Source of the DNA: Lutjanus erythropterus
Taxonomy: Eukaryota; Chordata; Actinopteri; Lutjaniformes; Lutjanidae
Direction: 5' to 3'
NCBI GenBank assembly: GCA_020091685.1
Contig: CM034603.1
Span: 4,965,848 to 5,029,847 of the forward strand
DNA length: 64,000 nucleotides
Shown: in pieces, positions 12,750 through 27,100 of the stretch
Position numbering within the stretch: the stretch's first letter is position 1
How the letters are laid out: every line of letters starts with the position of its first letter
Program-made: the position numbers and the translations under genes
The notes under the pieces: model-generated
Databases searched by the model: none
What the model was told of the DNA's origin: nothing
What the model saw: the letters and a program-made list of their open reading frames with translations, nothing else

Positions 12750-12822
12750 ATGGCCGACAACGTGAACGAGGAGTCGGATTATAACCCTGGGAAGGATGAG
12801 CTGGACTGGGGCTATGAGGAAG
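12750..12822 (+). CDS. ca8: CA8 coding exon 1 (residues 1-24 plus one base)
   Basis: The ATG lies in a strong Kozak context (AGCACCATGG) and opens [20 protein letters not shown] then GYEE. The frame is open upstream but has no earlier ATG in frame (only a GTG at 12588), and homologous CA8 proteins start MAD, so this start is chosen. The donor is GTGAGC at 12823, phase 1. The acidic N-terminal region is shorter and less Glu-rich than in human. Confidence 0.93.
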
Positions 12823-12963
12823 GTGAGCTGGTGGAGGGATACTGGGAAATGTGTGTGATGTTAGCTGGTAAAAGAAAAGTTGATCCAGATGGGTCTGAAC
12901 TGGGTCTGAATCCAAAACCTGACGCACTTTGTGTATTCTTGAGTTAATCCTTTGGCCTGACAC

Positions 12964-13001
<38 letters not shown>

Positions 13002-16000
13002 TAAATTTCCATAATAAGTCCATTAATTAACCTTAGTTAATACAGTAATAAGCATTAGTTAATACAGTAATACACATTAATAACGGTTAATTAATGGCTA
13101 ACAAATGTGTCTAAATAATACTTCACTAATGGTGAAGTATTATTTAGACATTAATTCATATGTTATTTAATAGTTTATAAATATGTTATTAACATCAGTT
13201 AATACTCTAATAAACATTAATTAGCAGTTACTTAGCGCTATAGGATATAGCATCACGTCAAAGTTCACAAATATCTCTTGTTAACATTCATTGAAGATTT
13301 ACATGTTAATTAGGATATTGATATTAGTTTATCACTGATAAAAAAAGTTAACTATATCACAGCTAAGCCTTTTCATTGAGAGAAAATGTTGGGTAATGGG
13401 TAATAACTGTTCATCCCTCAACTTATTGACTTATTTTCTGGAAAAGGTTGAGATCAGTGGATACAATCAATGGTCAACATGTAGAAGTTTGTTCGTTCCT
13501 TGATTTTTTATGTACATCAGCCAACCCCAAACCTGAGCTTGATCACCATGGCACAGTTTGAAACTTGAATATCTTCTGCAGCCCACCCAAACCTTTATTC
13601 ACAGCTGTGATCGACACACGAGACTAATCGTACCAATGATGAGATATAAGATATGTTCTGCTGTTAATGCCACAGCTCACCAAATAACACCTGTGAAACT
13701 AGGTCAGGTAAATAAAGAACAACACATAACTTTAAATCTCACAGCTTTTTTTTATTGGTTACTTACTACGTGCTTTTTTTTTTTTAAAGAGACGTAATTT
13801 TTTTTTTTTTTTTTTAAACGTCCTTCATGGCTCAGCAGTGGGCCACGGCACACACTTTGGAAATCACGGATGTAGATGTTCATTAACTTATCGCTTCACC
13901 TATAATTTACTGTGCATGTTATATAAGCATTACTTAACCATAATTAGCCATGTAATAATGCTGAATAAAAATTACTTAACAATAATAACATATATTCATG
14001 CTCTTTGTGACCCTTATGATAAAGCTGCAAACACCTGTCCCTTAAATAATTCCTCATAAATGCACAGGGATGCTTAATTAGCATTACTTAATCATAATTA
14101 ATAATGTATTCATGCTTTATAATGTTAATTATTGGACCCTTATTGTAAAGTGTTACCAAAGTAATACATCTGCCAATACAAGATGTAAAAACTTTCACAT
14201 TTTCACTGAAACTCACTTTCACTGACTTTCAAACTAAAAAAAAAAACACAAACACTCAAATGTGAATGCTTGTAGTCCTATTTAGAACATGTAGTTGTTG
14301 TACATTTCTGCTCCATGTGGCCAAAATTAGTATTACAAAAACAAACACTTGCAAAAATGATCCTACCAGGTGGCTCAGGTGGCTCAGGTGGTAGTGTTGG
14401 CCTCATGTACTGAGGCTGTGACTCCTCCACAGTGGCAGTGGGTTTGACTCCTGCCTCCAGCCCTTTGCTGCATGTCATTCACCCACTGTCTCTCCCCCTT
14501 TACTGTCATATCTTCAGCTGTTGTGTAAATTTAGACTTAAAAATCCTCCAATAAAAAACACATTTTTCCTACACTTGTTTTCACACATAGACAAAAGTAA
14601 CTCAGCAAAATGATCCCGGTAAATGAATTTTCCCACCTGTCTCACAAAGAGAAAAAAGAAGAGAAAAATTTAAAGAATTTAGACAGATTATCCTGACTAA
14701 ACTTTTTTTTTTTTTCAATTGTTCTGATGTCTTAAACACAGGAGGGAAAACAGTTTAGATTAGTCTAGTCTCTCACCAGTATTTTTTCTCACTTCTATAA
14801 ATGGGTGAGTCATAACTTTTAAAAAAGAAGGGTCAAAATAGACGCAGCAGAGGCCTGTATTTCCTTGAATCGTACAAACCCCATTACAGAATCACAACTA
14901 AGAATATTAAACTTGCTGTTCTGGTTATAGTCTGTCATGAAGTTATGATGTAATGAGTTCATTTAGTTTCTGTCTTCTTTCTATTGCTGCCTTTACTGAG
15001 CATGGAGGGATGCACTGTGATATTGAAATTCTCTCTGTAAGTATACTGGATGTAGCCTAAGATAATATATATATGCATGACTTTGACACTGATTTATAGC
15101 TTGCACATAACAGACGTGTCCTGTGGAAACCTTTTGTCTGAACAGTGATGTTTTCAGAACAAGAGAAAAATGGAATTCAATTTCCCAGATGGTATAGATT
15201 GTATGACACAGATATCTATATAAACTTTTACAATCTTGTAATTGGTTACTCTTTATGCACTTTATCATCCAGACAACTCTTTTGTGTATGTGAGATTAAA
15301 GACTTTCTGCAGGACACTTGTGATGTTTACATCAGGTAAACATATTTATTTAGTTATTTCATACATATTTAAGAAGTGATATTCAAGCATATTTAAGTAA
15401 TGATGTTTAAGTTTAGTTAAGTATATAAGGGCTTCATTAGAATGATCTATATTGGAAGGACAGGTTTCACTGCAAAGAATAATTTATGATTTTTCTGAAA
15501 GACTTTGTAGACTATTCATTCATTATATTCATTCATTATAATAAACCTTCAGCAACAGTTACAGACTCTACATAATGGCGTGATTTGATGATCAGATACC
15601 ATACAATACATTTTCCGTCAGCTGCATGGGTTTGATCTGACCACAGGTAAAGCAACAACAGTCACAAGTCAGTGTTATCTACAGTTATCATGACAACTGT
15701 TCACACCTTTCTTCAGTCTGTCTGCGATTTTGCTGATTTTAACCCCCTTGCAAGTCTTCATTTTACTCATTGCACTGCTACCATTTTGTAAAGATTAGTC
15801 CAACTGTAATGGATTACTTTTCACGATGGATTATGTCCCCAAATGGACATCAACATGAAGACAACATATTAAAGACGCATGAACCTGTAATCTCTGTAGC
15901 TCCATCTTCAAAATAGCTTTGGCAGAATACATGAACTTCACAAAATTATGCTTTCCAATTTTCATCCGTTGATCCTGTAGCACTTTTTGTGAAGATGCTT

Positions 16001-16366
16001 TTATAAATAATGTTGATATTAACTTTATTAACACAGCTGCAGTTGTGAGAGAGCTATACTGCAGCTTTTAACTCAGAAGTGCCCTCCAAACTTTCTCTTA
16101 AACTTAATGGTGTTTCACTGGCCAAAACAAACACATATTGCACTGCATTAAAAGCAAAATGCTATCAGGCTCCCTAGTTCCCTTAATCGACTGACTTCCT
16201 GCACGAAGCATTACCCTGCATGCTGTGCTCAGATCATGAAAAATATTTACTAATATTTAAGGAGCATTTTGCCTCTCAAAATATAAAAAATCAGCATAAA
16301 CAGTGGTTTATAGAATTTTTAAAAATATATATATCTTTATTTATTCGGGGCCTGGTTTGTTCAGCC

Positions 16367-16403
<37 letters not shown>

Positions 16404-19400
16404 CTAGCTGCTGTCTGCTGCTTTCAGTTCATTATTTTGGTTATCTGGACCAACCACAATAAAACCCACTTTGTACAAAACTGTGTGCCAGCACTCCCAG
16501 GACCAACACTAACATAAACTAAGAAAGAAAACATCATTCAAAAATCCTACTGATATTTGTAACAGTGCTAATAACTACTAACCCAACACTGGAACAGAGC
16601 CTTTCTCAACAGTGTGGTGTGTGGCTCGCTTCATGTTTAGATAAGGATGCAAGTTTTTTTGATCAAATATTTCAGCTTCCTTCAACAAACACCATTTCCC
16701 AAAAGCCCTTGGCCTTCAAGGGCAGAACGTTGCGGCTCCACCAAAGAGACGAGTCCATGGGTGACTAGAAGGCCCCCGGTTAGTTCAGGCATGTCTGTAA
16801 TAACAGCAGGACAGAGAAGTCTATTTAACCTCTATATCAGAGTCACAGCACTAAGGTCAAATTCTTCTTCACAGTTCATTGCAGTTCAGTTCCAAAAGTA
16901 TAGAAATATACTGATCCTGTGCCATCAGTTTATCTGATTTTGTCAGGTATACTATAGTTTTTTAAATGACATCTTTAACAATCTTTCTAAGCCGTCCATA
17001 GAAACTGTTTGGAAAAGGGCAAGCACTTTCAAAAAAAAAAAAACATTTGTCAGGTTATTGGATGAACCATCTGTCTATCATGTCTAACATGAGCTAACTT
17101 CAAACAATCAGATGAAACTCTTGCCAAAGCCAGAGTGAAAACATTGCTTTGATTGAGAAAAGCCGTCAGTGTTGTTCTTTGCTCTTTTTTCAGTGAAGAA
17201 ATACTCTCTAGTTCTGATATAACTGATGCTATCATAGTATCTATGCCAACCTCTTCAGGAGCCGCCATTGTTTGTTTGAAATTAGTCGCTTCCATGGACG
17301 CTTTTTTGCTGTCGTCACACCTAAAACCACGCCCGTAAATGCCAGTAACCCTTTCTGATTGGCTGCACTGCTTTTTGTGCGGATTCTTGTGTGATCTCGC
17401 AAACCCAGCTGCCACGCAAGGTAACGCCCATGGCAAAGACTTATAGTTCCTGTCATTATTGAATGCTAAAATAGAATTGCTGGCTTCAGAGCATTAAAAG
17501 GAGCATTTTGCTGAATGTCCTCTTACAAAATGGCTCTGGTGTTTGGTGGTTATGGCTTGGTGGTATTAAAGTTCTTAAGTAGTCTATAATGAGTCCAACT
17601 GTATTGTTTCATTATGTTTTACTGCCACCAACTGGACTGGGGTAGCAGAATGATATAAAGATATAAAGATATTAAAAAAAAAAATGATAAGGCTTTTATT
17701 AATGTTCTTAAGCAGTCTATAAATTACAAATTAAGGTCTTATGCTGTGCTTATAAATGTCTTATAATTTAACAATAAATGTACGATGCTGTTGTAAACAT
17801 TTAAATATTCTTATTAACAATTAATAATGTTATTAAGCATCTTATAAAGACTTATAAGGGCTGTGTTAGCTACTCACAAACACTTACCTCAAGGGCCTTA
17901 ATATACTATAACTGTTACTGTAAATCTTTATGGGAAAATATATCTAACCAAAAGCTACAGATGGTTAGATGGTTGCAAGCTAGTTAGAACTATAGCTCTG
18001 TCTAAATTTGGATACTTCCAGTAGTGTATTGTCATGTGGGACACTTTGCACACTTGTGCAGTGGGCAAAATTTGACAGGGAAGTGCTGTCTCAAATCGAG
18101 GACAGCTGCTGTGTCCTTACTGGAAATGCAGATCGCAGCTTCTTCTTTTTCTCCTTCAGGCGAACTGAAGCCGGGCAGCGCTTTACTGCCACCCTGAAAA
18201 ACATCTACAGCATGAACTATCTTTTAATTTCATTAGCTTTTTTGCCCTCTGTTTCTCAGGAGGTTAAAAATACTCCTAATAATAATCTCTGTCAACGACA
18301 GGCCAGCCCTCCCTCCTACTGGCCGAAAACACAATATTTGATTTGCAGTACTAAATCTTTACAAACTTAATCAAATAAAATTATTGGTGGCCTCAATCCA
18401 ACAACAGTATAGTGATATAAAAATACATGCATGACTTGCAGTATATCTGTAGAATTTGGTGCTGATCGCAGCTACTGCAGTCACCACTGCTGCTTCTTCG
18501 ACCACCTGGGCCGCCATGTTCACAAGTTTGGCAGCCCTGCCTCTTCTGCTACGTAGACAAGATGGCGACTGTAGACTGCGAGAAGTGTCCAGCATTCCAC
18601 ACTCAACTTTTTGGTGGTTTTGAGTACAACATTCGGATACTCATACTGCAGTTTCTTTTGCTGTAAATGTCAACGTGAATGTACTTACACACTCAAAAAA
18701 GGAAGTGTATGTACCGATTTACATTAATTGAGACACAGATTATGTCTCAGCAATCTGACAAGATAAACAATAGCTCTGAGTTCATCATGTTTTTCTGTGA
18801 TGCAGTTATGACATGACAACATGGTGGCAACTTGAATGGCAACAATTTAGTTAGTCAACCAGCTGGTCAGAAGTATCACAGATGCTTTACCAATGTGATC
18901 AGTTCATCCCAAAGAAAACTCATTCCTACAGCCCAGCATGAACACACAGGATTTTGCACAGGCCTTTATGTGTATTGTAGCTGCAGTGAAGCCCCAACTG
19001 CCTTTAGTAAATTGTTGTCAAGGCTTCAGTTGCTGAGGAAAGAGGGAATGTGACGGGTCCCCGCGGCCCTCATTGCTATGGAGTGAGCTGTCTGGCAGTG
19101 TGGAGTGTCAGCCTCTGCTGCGGCTGACTGTGACGAGCCAAGTTCATTTTCTTGTAGGGACATGGGCACACAGGACTTTCCCGAACACGATACTCACCAA
19201 ATGTGTTCGTTTCCTCCTTTTAAAAACACGCTGGGCTCCGCATGTCTTACAATGTTCTCATTGTGCAGCTGGAGCGATTGTGGTCAGCAAAAAGCTGAAG
19301 TGAATGTAGACCAGGGGGCACCATTGGTGTTGCTGGTATCACTTTCTCTACACTGTGGCTCTGCACTTTGTGCCAGTGCGAGAGAGAGCAAGTTCTAAGG

Positions 19401-22400
19401 TACTCTCTTAACCTTAGACAGTTTTCACCTCCTGATGTTAAATCAAAAATTAAGATATCTCATATGCTTACACAATCACTTTTCAAGTCCTCTGTCCCAG
19501 TTAGGCTGACATGGCTGACCCTCTTTCTGCAACCACAACCTGCTTCAATTTGTTTTTAAGCACTTTAGAGTCTCTTCCCTCCCCCTGTCTCCTTCTACAA
19601 TTCTCTCATTCTGTCATCGTCACAATCACAGCAAGAAATCCTGCTCACAAACACTGCACACTCAAGGAAGCAGACTGAGAGGGGATGGATGGAGGGGGAG
19701 AAGGAGGAAAAGGCAGAGTGTGGAGGGACAGCATGTCCATTTCAACAGCCGGTCTAGACTTTACAGAGACAAATGGTTTTGGGTTTATAAAATGTCTCCT
19801 GCACGCACGCACAGAGGAACTGGCCTCGTTATCAGTTTGTTCCTTGATAGGATGATGAAAATAGCAAGGAAATAAAGAGGAAGGTCGATGCTGATGCACC
19901 AACGTGCGAAAAAAAAAAAAAACAGTTTAACACCCCTTATCAGGAGCTTTCAATCACATAACATTTGTTTTTCGTTTCCCTGTGTCAAAAATGGCCTTTC
20001 ACGCTCGTTACAGCCTCACAGGAAACTCAAATTTACAGCACAGAATTTCAAAAATCAGTTTTACTGTTGTCTATTACTGACTCAAAAATCTCATTGATTG
20101 ATTCAATCTTTTTCCTAATGCAGGCTGCACAGTCAGAGGTTGCATTTTCAATTCATTTGGAGTAAGTAGAAAAAGAAATTGAGAAGCAAAACACCAGAAA
20201 TGCATGAACCAAATGTTAACCCAAAATCTTGCAGCAATACTGTGGCTTTTATAAGATTCACTAATTTACTTTGTTAGAATAGAAGAACTGTATCAGTTTC
20301 ATCAACGTGTGTACAGCAGTACAGCTGTGATATATATAAAGACTAGCTTAATACAGACAGGCAGGTGGCAAAAGCTAGCTAGCCTAGCTTTGTTAGCAAC
20401 TGAGAACCTTTATCACTGAATTTAGACAATGCATGTGTGTATTTAACATGTACGGTACGTAGAAATAAAAATGAGACATTGTGGTTGTACAGGCAGTAAC
20501 CACTGTTAAGCAACAACTTAGCTAGGTCAGGTAACCACACGCAGCAACATGAGGTTAGGGGCTTTTCATACTTGTTTAATTTTGCATAAAACCCATAGAA
20601 ACCATTATAATTAGTGCACCGAGACACTGTGACATCACTCATAGGCTTCTGAAGAGCCATAGTTGAGTTTTCTATGTTGTGGCTCTGGATGTCGCCATCT
20701 TGGCAGTGCCTGACTCAGTCCAATTCCCAAATAATCCAAAAACAGGCAAAGAGGTGGAGCTTGAGCTGAGGAGGCCCACTGGATATATAGTTGTATGACT
20801 GGCGCCAAAAAAGTTTTCTAGCTTCCAGGTTTACTTCCTGGTTTATACGGCCCACGAGAAGTAGTGTCTCCCTCCTTGTCCCCACCCACAAGTTCCTGCT
20901 CAGCCCATAGACTTTACATTGTGATGACATCACAGGTTTTTAAATAGCTTTTTTCAGCGTGGGGAAACTTTTACAAATATTTAAAAATTCATAATAGAAA
21001 GAGTTAGAACTGACCTGACCTGTAGTTCGAGGTGTCCTGTCAACAGTTTTACAGATGTGTCTTTTATAATGGTGGCCTTTGGGGGAAAATGCTTTTTAGG
21101 CCAGTGGGGAATTTTTCGCTGTAATACCGTCAGTGGCCACTGGGAAAAATTGGCGGCTGAGCAACAATGCCGGTCCAGTTCTATTATCAGTCTATGGGAG
21201 GGCCGAATGAAGCGGCTACCTTGCAACTAGCCAAACTTCTCCCCAGTACAGTTGTTATGAAGGGGGAAACACCAAAATTGTGTTTTGCACCAGGCTGTAA
21301 ACATATTTATTTATCTGGCCATTTGAGGAACTGCAGTTCTTGATTCTTCCACTGCCTTCACTTTTTAGCCTCAGAGGTTACTGCTTGATAAAACCCAGGT
21401 AATTGTTGGATTGGTGGCACACTTTTCATCCACCATTATACAACTTAAATGAGGCTTTAGAACTATTAACTAGTTTGTTAGTAAGTGAGTAAGTGGGTAA
21501 GTTAATTAGTTTTCCTTAAAGGCTGTTTTTAATGGCTAAAATTTGACAAAAGCTAACATTTGCTGTTTCTACTTGCTCACACATGCTTTTCTAACTCTGC
21601 GTTAAACCCAGGTAACTGTCGTACTGGTGGCACAGTTTCCATCTACCATGATGCAACATGAGGCAGTTTTAGAATTATTGCCTAGTTCGTTAGTAAGTGA
21701 GTAAGTAAGTAAATTAATTTGTTTTCCTTTGAAGCTGTTGCTATTAGCTAACATCTGACAGAAGCTAATGTTAGCTGTTTCCACCTGCTCACAGTCTTTC
21801 TGGTAAGCTAACATAAGCACAAGTTCACGATCTATTTTTACACAGCACAGAAACTGACAGTGACTGCATGTTATGACAGGAAATGCACACGTGTACCTCA
21901 GTGTTCAGTTTATAGCAGCCAAAACCATAACCATACTGTTATAAATCACCCCTGTGCATCTGCTGTTATAGCAAATAAAAAAATCTTCTGTTAGATTAAG
22001 TAATCTGTGAGACCTGGAAGATTTATATCACGACAGAAAGTCATATGGAGGAGGAAATTTCTGTTAAATATAGAAAAGATTTCCAAACCTAAAATGTGCT
22101 TATACAGACTCAGAACACAGTCAATGTATGCTATGAAGTAAGTAGCCTACAAATCTGTTTCCATGCCTCCAGCTGAGCTATATATTTTTCTGTTGAGGCA
22201 TTCCCTATCCTGACTTTCTGGACTCTACTTTAAATTTTGAGTAATGCCAGTTGACGGGTGTGGCAGACTATCAACAGTACGATTTTATTGTTTTCCACTG
22301 AGGTGTGTCAGTTTATTCAACACCAGAATTGTGCTGGTTTTTACAAATGTAACTTTGACAATGTAGAACCTACTGGAACTCATATTGGAGCCTTTACAGT

Positions 22401-22977
22401 CTAAATGACTCACTTGGGCGTGCTAACTTGGCCACTGTACTGTACTCTCATGACTGTTGTTGACTGACTGATGTTAATAGTTGAGCTGTATCTTAACAAG
22501 GTGGTACACTGTACACTTCTGCTCCACTACATATAATGCACTGCAAAAAATCTATTGGTCAAAAAATCAATTAGTTGAGAAGGTAATTGCCAAAAACTTT
22601 GTCAGTGACTGTTTTGGCAACTGATTAACTGTTTAAGTAAAATTCCATGTAAAAATGTGATTTCTTTCATTGTTTCAGCTTCTCAAATGTTACAATTTGT
22701 GGCTTTTCTTTGTCTTAAATGATGATGATGATGATGTTGGTTGGACAAAACAAAACATTTGAAGGTGTCAGTTTGAGCTTTGGGTAATTGTGATGGGCAA
22801 CTCTCATCATAAAAAAACAAAAAACAAAACAGCTTAATCCGTGATGAATATGCATTTGTTGCAGACCTGTAATAGTTAAAAACTAGCTGAACATCAAGAC
22901 GTTTCAACTAAGAGTACAATACCGCTTAAATATAAATGCATGAGTAATAATAATCCAGACAGACTAAACAGACAATT

Positions 22978-23012
<35 letters not shown>

Positions 23013-24122
23013 GGGGATTAATGACCAATTTGAGGTGACATAAGAGTTGCTGAGTTTGTGTTCAATGCACAGCTGATTAATGTATTTAAGAATATATAGA
23101 ACTCCTTTATGCATTTGTTTTGTTGAATATGACCAAAAATATGTTAAAAGGAAGTTTTTCCTCACCACTGTCACCCCAGTGCTTGCTCTTGGTGGGACTG
23201 TTGGGTCTCTGTAAATAACATTATAAAGAGCACGGTCTAGACCTGCTCTATGAACACTGCCCTGAGATCACCTTTGTTACGATTTGACTCTATGAAAATG
23301 GCTTGACAAAGGTATTTCTCAGCATTGAGTACACTTTGACAATATCCCATTGCAATTAAAATTCCTGCATGGAATGTTTTACTTAAGTGAAAGAATGAGT
23401 GTATTATCTTAAAGTATGTTTTTTAAGTTAAGGAGCTGAATAATTACTCCACAACTGTTTGCATGGCTTATATGACATTTAGGCTAAATGGATTTTTTTT
23501 TTCCACAGAAAACTGTTAATACAGACATGTATGGTAGATGTAATGTCTGTGTGCCTGTTTTCATTCTTAGGTGTAGAATGGGGACTCCATTTCCCAGCAG
23601 CCAATGGCGAGTACCAGTCTCCTATTAACTTGAACTCTAGGGAGGCTCAGTATGACCCGTCCCTCCTGGATGTTGGCTTATCACCAAACTACGTGGTGTG
23701 TCGAGACTGTGAGGTCATCAACGATGGACACACTGTCCGCATCATACTCAAGTCCAAGTCAGGTGAGTCCCTGGAGACGTGACAACTTGTCAGTACTCGC
23801 CACTGACTGGTTTAAAAAGTGGTGATGAGAAAGAAGGAAGCTTTCGATCACTGTGGTTTATTGTAACGTGTCCCACAGTAAATTACCCCCTTTTCTAACT
23901 TTCACTCTGACTCTGGCCACTTTGATCTGTCTTCTACTTCCTGTGTGTGCTTGCCCACAATGCTCCGGGTTTCCTGCGCTGTTGCCAGTGGTTACCGGTG
24001 GTCCGTTGCCTAGTGATCATGAATATGAGCTTCATGAGGTTCGATTCCACTGGGGCAAAGAGAACCAGAGAGGATCAGAGCACACTGTCAACTTCAAGGC
24101 TTTCCCCATGGAGGTAGAGCTA

Positions 24123-24186
<64 letters not shown>

Positions 24187-27100
24187 ACACACACAGAAAT
24201 ATGGCCATGACCATGGAGTGGGGTGCACTTTGTGTTCATGTTTAGACTTGTGGCACTGACATTTGTCCACAGATAACATTGTAGCTTGATGAGTCCTTGA
24301 ACACAAAACTGGTTTTATCTTCTTTAACTAGTAACAGTTTTGGTATCTGAAGCTGAAGGCTGAAAAACGCTATTTAATGGCTGAATCGGTGTGTGGGAAC
24401 CTTTACACTGGGTTGTGTCCATCTATAAACTTTACACTGTTTGTTAACTAGTAAGAAAGAAGATCAATACCACTCATGTCTGTGCATTCAGTATGGAGCT
24501 TGAGGTGGCAGGCGGTTAGCCTAGCTTAGCATAAAGACTGAAAGCAGGGGGACCTAACTCATACCTCTAAAGTTCACTCATTAATTCAGTGTATCTTAAC
24601 ATTTTTAGATCCAGTAATGTTTTTCCTGTCAGCTTATATTGCTGAATTGTCATCTATAGCAGTGGGTGAAATTCAACTTGGTATGCACCTCTTTATCAGG
24701 TAAAATATAGAAGAAAATCAAAAATTCTCCCAGAATTCCCAGGTCCCAAGTTAATTTTAATGTTAATGAACTGCAAAGTGCAGGTGAACTATAAAAAAAG
24801 GTCATTTGAGTCTGTTTTTACTAGTATGTTGTTACTGTAACTGATTAAATGATGCTTGTAGTTGCAATTCCACCTAAGCTAATCATGTTGGCTAACCAAC
24901 TACAAACAAACAGTAAGAAACACAAGCTTGAACTAATGAAAAATGTATTAGGTAGCTAATGTTAGCAATGTGGCAATTAAGTTAACTTACATCTGACCTA
25001 ACAAAGCTTTAGCTAGAGGCTAAATTATAGCCATTTCCAGTTTGTAGTAATTAGTTATGGCATTGTGCTAATTGTCCAATATGCAACATTTAGTAGCCAA
25101 GCTTAATCTCAGTTGCTAAGACACAGATGACATTTTAATCATAAAGGTTTTAAGAAACTATATTATTTGGTTTCATAGAGGCCATATACAGGCATCCAAT
25201 CAAAATACAACAGAAATGTTAAAATTACGTTTTGTGGTTCATTTTTTAGATTTAAACCACAGTTTCCGTTCAACCAGCATTTCAGCCTAAAGCCGGACTC
25301 AGTCAGAGTCACAGATTTTAGGAAAGGCACCTAACCACTACCTGATGGTTGTTAGAGGTGTTATATAAAGACATATTTTTGAACTTTGGAGAAAGATAGT
25401 CAAGCTTCTTCTTGTGGCCTTCAGTCTTTATGGTAAGCTAGGCTAATCATTACCTGCCTCCAGCTCTGTATTTACTGCAAAGCACAAACATAAAAACGGT
25501 ATCAAGCTCATCTAATTCTTTCTCAATGGGAAACTGAATGTGTATTTCCCCAAATGTTTGTTTAAAGGTCAGTGTCTTGAACCGAGGTGCAGTCTCTCAG
25601 ACTGCGTGCTCCGACATCAATCTTTGGCATTTATTTGAAATTTGAGGTCAAAGCTGAAACCCTGGAAATGCCAAAACTGCTACACCAGCTCACTCAGTTT
25701 GACGGTGCATCTCTTTATGTATTATCGTTTTTTTTTTGTCAAAATGTCGACTGTACGGTTCTTAACCTTAGAGTGAGGCTATTTAACTTTTTAAAAGGAT
25801 AAATCGTCCTCTCACAAAGACAAGGATAAATTACTCAGCCCTAAAGTGTACCCTTACTCAACTCAGTAAACTGAGGGGTTTTGTGACTACAGCACGGTGT
25901 GACACCACTTCCCAGTGAGTGATGCGCATGAGTAAGCAAATGAACATATGAGTGTTTCACTTCTTCCTAATAAGGCATAGCAGCATAGCAGGCTAAGTTC
26001 TGTGTCGCTTCTTTGAAAAAAAGTAGTTAAAATCAATGCTGAAAACACAGAGCTGTTAGAAGTTACAAGTAGCCTAAGTAAATTGTCTCGCAATTATGTA
26101 GAAACAAGGCTGCAGGGATCAAAGTTAACACCAGCCAGATGCTGGTAAGATATGCAAGTGGCTGGTAGATCTGCTTCACCCACCAGCCAGAAAAACAATG
26201 GTAAATTATTGAGCAGCTGCAAAAATTAAAATTCACTATTGGTTTGGTTGGTGGACAAAACAGTTAACTTTGCAGACTGCAATGCTGACTGCTGAAAACT
26301 ACATTATGAATAAATAACTTCATCTGCACAGGCAGCAAGTTTTTGATTTCCATCTGCTCAAGTTTGTACACTATTATTTGCAAACTGCCAAAAACTACAG
26401 TGTCCAACTGTTTAGAAAACTAGCTTGTCTTTTCAAAAGATAAAACTATAAATTTAAAAACTGAGTGATGCACTAAGTCATTGTTGGTTTTAGTCTTTTC
26501 TTTCTTTTTAAACTTTATTTTTGCTGTTTTTTGACAAAAACACAACAGACAGAATAAGGGTCTACAGACAGAGTCATCATAGGTAAAATGAACATCATGT
26601 AAAACAAAAATGAAATGAATATCAATCAATATTTGTGGGTCCTTTGTGTCATGGTCACCTTTTGAGATCCTAGAAGTCTTTATGATCCATGACTTTGATT
26701 TGTGCAAAGTTAGAGTGTTTCCTAAGGAGGGAGGTGTGTCTAATTCATTCAAAACTTACAGTACAGTACAGAAGCAAATAAGACATATACAGATACACAT
26801 ATACACTATACATATACACTTCCATTTTTTCCAGCATTTTTTGTGAGTGTGTCTCAGAGAAAAAGTGAATTGTTCCATAGAATACATTTCTGGAACTACT
26901 TGAACTACCCACTAGCTAAATCAAATGTTAGGACACTCCCAAAAAAATGTGAAAATGAGCAGCAGACATTTTACCTCACATTCTCCAGCACTGATTTTAT
27001 TTGAGGTTGTTACTTTGTGATTTTTATTTTTTTTTTTTAATTTTTGGAGTTATAAAAAAACTTTTTTCCAGGCGAATTCCCTCCACAAACCTGAGCTCGA

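Larger units (their letters stand above)
12823..23570 (+). other. ca8: CA8 intron 1 (10.7 kb)
   Basis: The largest intron, phase 1. It holds a poly-A run (12967-12999), a TIR element (13010-14157), a SINE (14367-14560), a RecQ-like fragment (16995-17420), a CTGT microsatellite (16367-16403), a 213-bp tandem duplication (21391-21816), an ATC microsatellite and many AT-rich repeat remnants. The segment 20880-21200 reads like a dispersed fish repeat (CCCATAGACTTTACATTGTG) but has no second copy here. I see no alternative exon. Confidence 0.85.

Noticed and set aside
12224-12760. 178-residue minus-strand frame rich in Ser/Leu
   Set aside because: Complement of the polypurine tract and CA8 5' region; low complexity and no domain.
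17050-17436. A 128-residue intact gene on the minus strand
   Set aside because: Only about 60 residues look protein-like and they match a broken repeat copy at 10.4 kb, so it is part of a dispersed element.
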